Shown here: one piece after another, positions 1-4,806 of the stretch | Position numbering within the stretch: position 1 is the stretch's first letter | Layout: each line of letters opens with the position of its first letter | Source: Paracoccaceae bacterium | GTDB lineage: Bacteria; Pseudomonadota; Alphaproteobacteria; Rhodobacterales; Rhodobacteraceae | NCBI GenBank assembly: GCA_006227805.1 | Contig: SBFT01000026.1 | Span: 1-5,787 of the forward strand | DNA length: 5,787 nt | Direction: 5' to 3' | The notes under the pieces: generated by a model | Seen by the model: the letters and a program-made list of their open reading frames with translations, nothing else | Database searches by the model: none | Told to the model about the DNA's origin: nothing | Made by a program: the position numbers and the translations under genes

Positions 1-198
1 GACCGCTATTCGACCGAGATCGTGCTGCAGGGCCCCGACGCGACGATGGTGATGCTGGATGGCCGCGGCGGCGGCGATGGCGGCCCGTCGGGCGGCTATG
101 GCGGCTATGACGGCGGTCCCTCGGACGACGGCTATGGCGGCGGCGGGCGCGGCTCGTCCCCGTCCTCGCGCGATCTGGACGACGAGATCCCGTTCTGA
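1..198 (+). CDS. ssb: Single-stranded DNA-binding protein SSB, C-terminal part (5' end outside window)
   Basis: This is the last 65 residues of SSB, which coats single-stranded DNA during replication, recombination and repair and recruits partner proteins through its acidic C-terminal tip. The window opens in frame 1, inside the end of the OB fold: the residues DRYSTEIVLQG resemble the last beta strand of bacterial SSBs. A low-complexity linker rich in Gly, Tyr and Asp follows (about residues 21-52 of the fragment). The fragment ends in DLDDEIPF and a TGA stop, matching the conserved acidic tip ending in I-P-F. Bacterial SSBs are usually about 160-180 aa, so well over half of the gene lies upstream. 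The next gene starts 36 bp downstream in the same reading frame, and no clear terminator lies between. The identification rests on the tail plus linker and is strong despite the truncation. Confidence 0.95.
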   Translation, partial: DRYSTEIVLQGPDATMVMLDGRGGGDGGPSGGYGGYDGGPSDDGYGGGGRGSSPSSRDLDDEIPF

Positions 199-226
199 TG
201 TCATGACCAGGCGCGACGTCATCACC
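197..226 (+). repeat. Imperfect 12-bp direct repeat across the ssb stop codon and ssb-protease gap
   Basis: GATGTCATGACC (197-208) and GACGTCATCACC (215-226) match at 10 of 12 positions and start 18 bp apart. The first copy begins inside the ssb TGA stop and contains the perfect palindrome GTCATGAC (200-207). The second contains the palindrome GACGTC (215-220). The repeat is seen directly; its role is unknown. It could be an operator for the downstream protease gene or a chance resemblance. Confidence 0.4.
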
Positions 227-233
227 GGGAAGG
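227..233 (+). promoter_or_regulatory. Purine-rich, closely spaced ribosome binding site of the S2P gene
   Basis: GGGAAGG ends one base before the ATG at 235, closer than the usual 5-9 nt. The GGGA part (227-230) leaves a 4-nt spacer and is the more plausible Shine-Dalgarno core. The start at 235 is still well supported: the frame is closed upstream by the ssb stop itself (196-198), there is no other ATG in between, and the protein start (TWSFPIGRL) looks like the family. Confidence 0.45.
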
Positions 234-234
234 C

Positions 235-1305
235 ATGACCTGGTCCTTTCCCATAGGCCGGCTTGCCGGGTCGGAACTGCGCGTCCACGTGACCTTCTTC
301 CTTCTGCTGGCCTGGGTCTTCTATGCGGCCTACGCGGCCGGGGGGCTGGAGGCCGCGTTGGGCAACCTGGCCTTCGTGCTGGCGCTGTTCGCCTGCGTGG
401 TGGCGCATGAATTCGGCCATGCGCTGGCCGCGCGGCGCTACGGGATCGGCACGCCCGACATCACCCTTCTGCCGATCGGGGGGCTGGCGCGCCTGGACCG
501 TATGCCCGAGGACCCCCGCCAGGAGATCGTCGTGGCGCTGGCCGGGCCGATGGTCAACGTCGTGATCTTCGCGGGGCTGATCCTCCTGCTGGATGTCCTG
601 CCCGGCCCGGATGCCTTTTCGCGGATCGGAACGGGCGAGATCGGGTTCGCCGAACAGCTGGCCGCCGCCAACCTGTTCCTGGTCGTCTTCAACATGATCC
701 CGGCCTTTCCTATGGATGGTGGGCGGGTCCTGCGCGCGGCGCTGTCGATGCGGATGGACCGGGTGCGCGCCACGCGGGCCGCGGCGCGCGCGGGCCAGGC
801 GGTGGCGCTGGTCTTCGGCTTTCTGGGCCTGTCCGGCGGGAACCCGATGCTGGTGCTGATCGCTCTCTTCGTCTTCGTGGCGGCCGCGGCCGAGGCGCAG
901 GACGTGGCGATGCGCGCGCTCGCCCGCGGTCTGATGGCGCGCGACGCGATGATCACCGAGTTCGAGGCCCTGTCGCCCGACGACGGGATCGAGGCCGCCG
1001 CCAGCGCGCTGATCCGCACCACCCAGGCCGAATTCCCGGTCATCGGCGCCGATGGCGCCCTGGCGGGCTTCGTCACGCGCCACGCCATCTTCGCCGCCCA
1101 TGCGCAGGGCCGCGCCGCGATGCGGGTGGCCGAGATCGCCGACACCGACATTCCGCGCGTGGCCCTGGCGGCGGGTCTCGAAAAGGTGCTGGAAGGCCTG
1201 GGCGCGGGCCGTCCGGCGGTGGCCGTCGTGACCCGCGACGATCGCCTTCTGGGCTATGTCACGCGCGAGAACATCGGCGAGCTGATGGTGCTGAAGGGGC
1301 GCTGA
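235..1305 (+). CDS. Site-2 protease family (M50) intramembrane zinc metalloprotease with two CBS domains
   Basis: This 356-aa polytopic inner-membrane protein is predicted to cut transmembrane segments of substrate proteins within the bilayer. The active-site motif HEFGH is at residues 58-62 (zinc ligands H58 and H62, catalytic E59), inside a hydrophobic segment. The third zinc ligand is D161 in NMIPAFPMDGG (153-163), the second signature of the family. About six hydrophobic segments fall near 18-36, 42-64, 98-122, 141-158, 187-200 and 203-221. There is no PDZ domain, unlike E. coli RseP. The cytoplasmic C-terminal half carries a CBS pair (about 232-290 and 297-352), as in the M. jannaschii S2P type; CBS pairs often sense adenine nucleotides. 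All catalytic residues are present and the length is typical. The substrate cannot be told: no sigma/anti-sigma or other obvious target gene is adjacent. It lies 36 bp after ssb and is convergent with aroB. Confidence 0.93.
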   Translation: MTWSFPIGRLAGSELRVHVTFFLLLAWVFYAAYAAGGLEAALGNLAFVLALFACVVAHEFGHALAARRYGIGTPDITLLPIGGLARLDRMPEDPRQEIVVALAGPMVNVVIFAGLILLLDVLPGPDAFSRIGTGEIGFAEQLAAANLFLVVFNMIPAFPMDGGRVLRAALSMRMDRVRATRAAARAGQAVALVFGFLGLSGGNPMLVLIALFVFVAAAAEAQDVAMRALARGLMARDAMITEFEALSPDDGIEAAASALIRTTQAEFPVIGADGALAGFVTRHAIFAAHAQGRAAMRVAEIADTDIPRVALAAGLEKVLEGLGAGRPAVAVVTRDDRLLGYVTRENIGELMVLKGR

Positions 1306-1310
1306 GCCCC
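1296..1310 (+). terminator. Small GC hairpin at the end of the protease gene (weak terminator candidate)
   Basis: GGGGC (1296-1300) and GCCCC (1306-1310) can form a perfect 5-bp stem around a 5-nt loop that contains the protease TGA stop. No T-run follows on either strand, so it is not a standard intrinsic terminator. It may help pausing ahead of the C-rich repeat next to it. Function is uncertain. Confidence 0.25.
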
Positions 1311-1342
1311 CGTCTCACCGTCTCACCGTCTCACCGTCTCAC
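1311..1342. repeat. Four perfect tandem copies of the 8-mer CGTCTCAC between convergent genes
   Basis: CGTCTCAC occurs head to tail at 1311-1318, 1319-1326, 1327-1334 and 1335-1342, followed by a partial CG. It fills nearly all of the gap between the protease stop (1303-1305) and aroB. The last copy contains the aroB stop, read on the minus strand as TGA at 1341-1339. Because the unit is 8 bp, its minus-strand TGA triplets (low ends 1339, 1331, 1323, 1315) fall in all three frames. The plus-strand transcript here is C-rich and G-poor, a base bias like that of Rho loading sites; that role is inference. Short perfect repeats of this kind can change copy number by slippage, which would leave both proteins intact. 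Confidence 0.9.
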
Positions 1343-2451
1343 CGGCCCGCCTGCGCGTCGCGCAGGAGCGCCAGCACCGCATCGCCCGGAACGTCGTCGG
1401 CGACGAAGGCCTGCCCGATGTCGCGCGCCAGGATAAAGCGCAGGCGGCCGTCGATCACCTTCTTGTCCTGCCCCATCAGCCGCAACAACCCCTCGGCATC
1501 GGGCAGATCGCCGGGGATATCGGCGAGGTCGGTCTTCATGCCCATCGCCTTCAGATGCGCGCGCACGCGGCTCGGCGCCTCCTGGCTGCAGAGGCCGAGG
1601 CGCGCCGACAGTTCGAACGCCAGAGCGCAGCCGATCGCGACCCCTTCGCCATGGAGCAGCCGGTCGGAATAGCCCGTCGCCGCCTCGAGCGCGTGACAGA
1701 ACGTATGGCCCAGGTTCAGAAGCGCCCGGTCGCCCTGTTCGGTCTCGTCCCTCTCGACGATGCGCGCCTTCATCTCGACCGAGCGCGCCACCGCGCGCAC
1801 CCGCGCCGCCTGGTCGCCGGCGGCCAGGGCGGGGCCCTGCGCTTCCAGCCAGGCGAAGAAGCCCGCGTCGCCCAGAAGGCCGTATTTCACCACCTCGCCG
1901 TAACCGGCCAGGAAATCGCGAGGGGCCAGCGTGCCCAGGACATCGGTATCGGCCAGCACCAGCGCGGGCTGGTGGAAGGCGCCCACCAGGTTCTTGCCCT
2001 GCGCGGTGTTGATCCCGGTCTTGCCGCCGACGGAACTGTCCACCTGCGCCAGAAGCGTCGTGGGGATCTGCACGAAGCGCACGCCGCGCCGCAGGACCGC
2101 CGCCGCGAAACCGCCCAGGTCGCCGATCACGCCCCCGCCGAAGGCCACGACCACGTCGCGGCGTTCGACCTGCCGCTCGAGCAGCCATTCGACCGCGCGC
2201 GAGAATTGCGGCCATCCCTTGGTCGCCTCGCCCGGCGGCAGGGCCAGCGCCTCCATGCCGATGCCCGCCGCCGCCAGACCCGCGCGCAAGGCGTCGAGGT
2301 GCAGGGCCGCGACCGTCTCGTCGGTCAGGACCGCGACGCGCTTGCGCGCCAGCAGGGGCGCCATGCGCGCGCCCGCCTCGGCGATCAGGCCGGGGCCGAT
2401 CTCGACGTCATAGGCGCGCGCGCCCAGGTCCACATGCACGTTCTGCCGCAT
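1339..2451 (-). CDS. aroB: 3-dehydroquinate synthase
   Basis: This 370-aa cytoplasmic enzyme converts 3-deoxy-D-arabino-heptulosonate 7-phosphate to 3-dehydroquinate, the second step of the shikimate pathway, using NAD+ and a divalent metal. NAD-binding motif GGGVIGDLGGF is at 105-115, the PTTLLAQVDSSVGGKTGIN block at 130-148, and KN at 153-154. Predicted metal ligands are E186 (in GYGEVVKYG), H249 (in LNLGHTFCHALE) and H267 (in LHGEGVAIG), matching the E. coli enzyme's Glu/His/His set. Length is normal for the family (350-370 aa). The frame stays open upstream into aroK, but the ATG at 2451 gives the expected N-terminus (MRQNVHVDLG) and overlaps the aroK stop by one base (TGATG), pointing to translational coupling with aroK. 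The stop codon lies inside the 8-bp tandem repeat. Nothing in the protein looks damaged. Confidence 0.97.
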   Translation of the reverse strand: MRQNVHVDLGARAYDVEIGPGLIAEAGARMAPLLARKRVAVLTDETVAALHLDALRAGLAAAGIGMEALALPPGEATKGWPQFSRAVEWLLERQVERRDVVVAFGGGVIGDLGGFAAAVLRRGVRFVQIPTTLLAQVDSSVGGKTGINTAQGKNLVGAFHQPALVLADTDVLGTLAPRDFLAGYGEVVKYGLLGDAGFFAWLEAQGPALAAGDQAARVRAVARSVEMKARIVERDETEQGDRALLNLGHTFCHALEAATGYSDRLLHGEGVAIGCALAFELSARLGLCSQEAPSRVRAHLKAMGMKTDLADIPGDLPDAEGLLRLMGQDKKVIDGRLRFILARDIGQAFVADDVPGDAVLALLRDAQAGR

Positions 2452-3041
2452 CACTTCTCCGCCAGCACATCGGGGCGCGTCGCCAGGGCGGCGAGAACCC
2501 GGTCCACCATCTCCTCGACCGAGGCGAGCCCGTCCGACACCACCGTCAGGTCCGCCAGCGCATAGATCGGCGCGCGCGCCTCGTAGAGGGCGCGCAGGGT
2601 CTCGCGCGGGTCGGGGCTGCGCAGGAGGGGCCGCGTGTCCTTGTGGCGGACGCGCTGCCACAAGACGTCCAGATCCGCCTGAAGGCAGACCGAGACGCCC
2701 TGATCCGAGATCAGCCGACGATTCGCGGGCGACAGGAAGGCCCCGCCCCCGGTCGACAGGACGCCCGGGCGGTCCTGCAGCAGGCGGGCGATCACCTCGG
2801 TTTCGCGGGCGCGGAAGAAGGCCTCTCCGTCGCGGGCGAAGATTTCCGGGATCGTCATGTTGGCGGCGGCCTCGATCTCGGCGTCGCTGTCGAGGAACGG
2901 CACGCCCAGCCGGGCGGCCAGCGCGCGTCCCACGGCGGTCTTGCCCGCCCCCATCATTCCCACCATGACGACCGTCTTCTTCAGCACGGCCGCCCCCGGA
3001 TCCGGGGCGCGGGTTTCGATTATGTGCTCATTTCCGCTCAT
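2451..3041 (-). CDS. aroK: Shikimate kinase
   Basis: This 196-aa cytoplasmic P-loop enzyme phosphorylates shikimate at the 3-hydroxyl with ATP, the fifth step of the shikimate pathway. Walker A is GMMGAGKT (28-35). Shikimate-binding residues are in DSD (51-53), FFRARE (R77) and TGGGAFL (GGG 98-100). The lid arginine is in RPLL (R137), and R156 lies in the conserved ARAPIY (155-160). The P-loop sits about 16 residues further in than in E. coli AroK, so the protein has a short N-terminal extension of the kind common in alphaproteobacteria. The ATG at 3041 was chosen because it keeps this extension moderate and lies just after the promoter region. An internal ATG at residue 26 would clip the first strand before the P-loop. 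No good Shine-Dalgarno sequence precedes it (CACGACAAC-ATG). It is the first gene of an aroK-aroB unit and divergent from the small membrane protein gene. Confidence 0.96.
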   Translation of the reverse strand: MSGNEHIIETRAPDPGAAVLKKTVVMVGMMGAGKTAVGRALAARLGVPFLDSDAEIEAAANMTIPEIFARDGEAFFRARETEVIARLLQDRPGVLSTGGGAFLSPANRRLISDQGVSVCLQADLDVLWQRVRHKDTRPLLRSPDPRETLRALYEARAPIYALADLTVVSDGLASVEEMVDRVLAALATRPDVLAEK

Positions 3042-3122
3042 GTTGTCGTGAATGACGTGATCTTGGGCGAATGGCCATATATATTTATAGCAAAACAACG
3101 TGAGGCAGGGCAGAAAAACAAC
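3042..3122. promoter_or_regulatory. Divergent promoter region between aroK and the membrane protein / xerD operon
   Basis: This 81-bp gap must drive transcription both ways. Its core (3077-3098) has 19 A/T of 22 bases in an otherwise very GC-rich window. On the plus strand a weak pair TTGGGC (3063-3068) and TATAGC (3086-3091) with a 17-nt spacer is the best sigma-70-like match I see. On the minus strand TATAAA (3089-3084) is a good -10 box with no convincing -35. CGTGA appears three times (3047-3051, 3056-3060, 3099-3103). The divergent layout makes the region near-certain as a promoter zone; the exact boxes are guesses. Confidence 0.6.
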
Positions 3123-3125
3123 ATG
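3092..3125 (+). repeat. Direct repeat AAAACAAC-RTG ahead of the small membrane protein gene
   Basis: AAAACAACGTG (3092-3102) and AAAACAACATG (3115-3125) differ at one base and start 23 bp apart. The second copy ends in the start codon of the small gene. A related ACAACATG also precedes and includes the aroK start on the other strand. A purine/C-rich, G-poor leader like this may keep the start codon unpaired. The repeat is seen; any function is inference. Confidence 0.4.
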
Positions 3126-3272
3126 GGACGGCTGGTCAAGTTCTTGGTTTATGTAACGATTCTCGGGTTCCTCGGGTTGGTCGGCTATGCCTATGTCGGC
3201 CCCTTCTTCGGCGTCGACTTCTCGGCTCCGCAGACCGAGATCCGCCAACCGGTGACATTGGATGGCAACTGA
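3123..3272 (+). CDS. Small single-pass membrane protein, function unknown
   Basis: This gene encodes a 49-aa protein. A positively charged N-terminus (R3, K6) is followed by one hydrophobic helix at about residues 7-26 (FLVYVTILGFLGLVGYAYVG) and a tail of about 23 residues ending in QPVTLDGN. The charge pattern predicts N-terminus inside and tail in the periplasm. The reading frame is open far upstream, but that stretch is antisense to aroK; the ATG at 3123 gives a sensible membrane-protein start just after the promoter region. No strong Shine-Dalgarno is present (GAGGCAGGG at 3102-3110 is too far). It overlaps the next gene by 11 bp, so the two are probably translated together. The helix uses more A/T-ending and TTG codons (GTT, GTA, ATT, TTG) than its neighbours. 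I recall similar small proteins at this place in other Rhodobacterales, but know no function. Confidence 0.75.
   Translation: MGRLVKFLVYVTILGFLGLVGYAYVGPFFGVDFSAPQTEIRQPVTLDGN
3251..3255 (+). promoter_or_regulatory. Ribosome binding site inside the small gene for the exported protein
   Basis: GGTGA lies 6 nt before the ATG at 3262 and within the coding sequence of the small membrane protein. It is a modest Shine-Dalgarno match. Ribosomes finishing the small gene at 3272 would stop 10 nt past this start, so re-initiation probably also contributes. Confidence 0.45.
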
Positions 3273-4806
3273 CAGCGGACCCTTCTGCATAAGACCCCTG
3301 GCCCTGGCCATCCTCGTCGCGACCGTCCCGGCGGACGCGCAGTCGCAACAACCCATGTCGGTCATCGACTGGCTCCAGGACAACCCTGCCGAGAGCGTGG
3401 CCCTGCGCCCGGGCGAGCCCCCCGTCGCCGACGACGCGCGCAGCCCCGAGGTCGCCGTGCGCCCGCTGGACGCGGCGCAGGCGGCGGTCGGGCTGGTGCC
3501 CTCCAGCGTCACCGGCTTTCCCGAAACGCTGTGGCGCGGCGCCCGGACCGAGACCCTGACGCGGCTGATCGAGGAGGCGCCCACCACGGGGCATCCCGCG
3601 TTGCAGGCCCTGCTCTATTCGCTCTTGCTGACCGAGGCCCTGCCCGCGGACGACCCCGCGCGCGCCGAGGCGCTGCTGCTGGCGCGGGTGGACAAGCTGC
3701 TGGAGATGGGCGCGATCGACCCGGGCCAGGCGCTGATGGACCAGGCCGGACCGCTGCGCAGCCCCGCGATCTTCGACCGCTGGGCCCGCACCGCCTTTCT
3801 TCTGGGCAACGAGGATCAGGTCTGCCGGATGCTGGCGCAGGCGCGCCACCTGAGCCCGGGCTATGACCTGTCGATCTTCTGCACGGCGCGCGCGGGCGAT
3901 CTGTCGGCGGCGACGGTCCAGTTCGACGCCGCGATCGCCCTGTCGCTGCTGCCGCCCGAGATCGAGGCCCCGCTCGACCGGTTCCTGCATCCCGAACTCT
4001 TCGATGGCGCCGAGCCGCTGCCCGTTCCGCGCAACCCCTCGCCGCTGCTGTTCCGCATCTACGAGGCGGTGGGCGAGCCCCTGCCCACCGCGTCCCTGCC
4101 GCGCGCCTTCGCCGTCGCCGATCTGCGCGACATCGCCGGCTGGAAGGCGCAACTCGACGCGGCCGAACGGCTGGCGCGCACGGGGGCGCTGACGCCCAAC
4201 ACGCTGCTCGGCCTCTACACCGACCGCCTGCCCGCGGCCTCGGGCGGGGTCTGGGACCGGGTCGCGGCCTTGCAGCGCTTCGAGACGGCGCTGGGCACGG
4301 GCAGCCCCGACGCGGTGGCCAAGACGCTTCCCGCGGTCTGGTCGCAGATGCGCGCGGTGGGACTGGATGTCGTCTTCGCCGAACTCTTCGCCGCCGACCT
4401 CGCGCGCATCGCCCTGCCCGAGGGTCCGGCCGCGCGCGTGGCGCGACAGGTGGCGCTGATCTCGGACGACTACGAGAGCCTGGCCCGCGGCCTGACGCCC
4501 GCGGACGACACCGAAGCCTTCTGGCTGGCGCTGGCGGCGGGCGAGCCGTCGCGCGCCACGCCCCCGAACGAGGTTTCCGCCGCCGTCGCGGCGGGCTTCG
4601 CCGAGGGAAAGGACTTGCCACGCGGCCTCAGCCGCGATCGTCTGGGCGAAGCCGTGCTGCGCGCCATGGTCCTGTTCGACCGGGGCGCGCGCGGCAACCT
4701 GGCGGACCTGACGGACGCCTTGATCATATTCCGCGCGCTGGGACTGGAGGACACGGCACGACGCGCATCCCTGCAACTTCTCGTACGCTTGGAGACGGAG
4801 ACGTAA
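3262..4806 (+). CDS. Predicted exported alpha-helical protein, function unknown
   Basis: I do not recognise this 514-aa protein as a named family. Its N-terminus looks like a Sec signal peptide: a short start, a hydrophobic core LALAILVATV (13-22) and a likely cut after A-D-A at residue 26. The mature part is rich in Ala, Leu, Arg, Glu and Asp and reads as a run of amphipathic helices with Pro/Gly breaks, resembling an alpha-solenoid or TPR-like array. I find no clear TPR consensus, no catalytic motif and no further membrane segment. The mature chain has only two cysteines, C188 and C207, which could form a disulfide in the periplasm. Translation starts 11 bp before the end of the small membrane protein and stops in a TAATG overlap with xerD. 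A role in the cell envelope together with the small membrane protein is an inference from position and signal peptide only. Codon use is typical of the window. Confidence 0.85.
   Translation: MATDSGPFCIRPLALAILVATVPADAQSQQPMSVIDWLQDNPAESVALRPGEPPVADDARSPEVAVRPLDAAQAAVGLVPSSVTGFPETLWRGARTETLTRLIEEAPTTGHPALQALLYSLLLTEALPADDPARAEALLLARVDKLLEMGAIDPGQALMDQAGPLRSPAIFDRWARTAFLLGNEDQVCRMLAQARHLSPGYDLSIFCTARAGDLSAATVQFDAAIALSLLPPEIEAPLDRFLHPELFDGAEPLPVPRNPSPLLFRIYEAVGEPLPTASLPRAFAVADLRDIAGWKAQLDAAERLARTGALTPNTLLGLYTDRLPAASGGVWDRVAALQRFETALGTGSPDAVAKTLPAVWSQMRAVGLDVVFAELFAADLARIALPEGPAARVARQVALISDDYESLARGLTPADDTEAFWLALAAGEPSRATPPNEVSAAVAAGFAEGKDLPRGLSRDRLGEAVLRAMVLFDRGARGNLADLTDALIIFRALGLEDTARRASLQLLVRLETET
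4797..4800 (+). promoter_or_regulatory. Ribosome binding site of xerD
   Basis: GGAG lies 5 nt before the ATG at 4806, inside the last codons of the upstream gene. Spacing and match are good and fix the xerD start, which shares one base with the upstream TAA stop. Confidence 0.7.

Noticed and set aside
1555..2565. A 336-codon plus-strand open frame across aroB and aroK
   Set aside because: It lies antisense to two clearly identified enzymes, and its translation is rich in Arg, Ala and His without recognisable domains; it is a by-product of GC-rich codon bias.
2452..2661. A longer AroB with 70 extra N-terminal residues
   Set aside because: The extra stretch lies inside aroK in another frame and has no similarity to AroB; the ATG at 2451 gives the standard length and the TGATG junction.
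3071..3098. The A/T-rich stretch as a dif recombination site near xerD
   Set aside because: By eye it does not fit the usual 11-6-11 layout or the XerD arm TTATGTTAAAT (only scattered matches), and dif normally lies near the terminus, not beside xerD. A promoter is the simpler explanation.
2643..3122. A possible 160-residue N-terminal extension of the small membrane protein
   Set aside because: The extension would be antisense to most of aroK and run through the divergent promoter; the ATG at 3123 gives a normal single-pass membrane protein.
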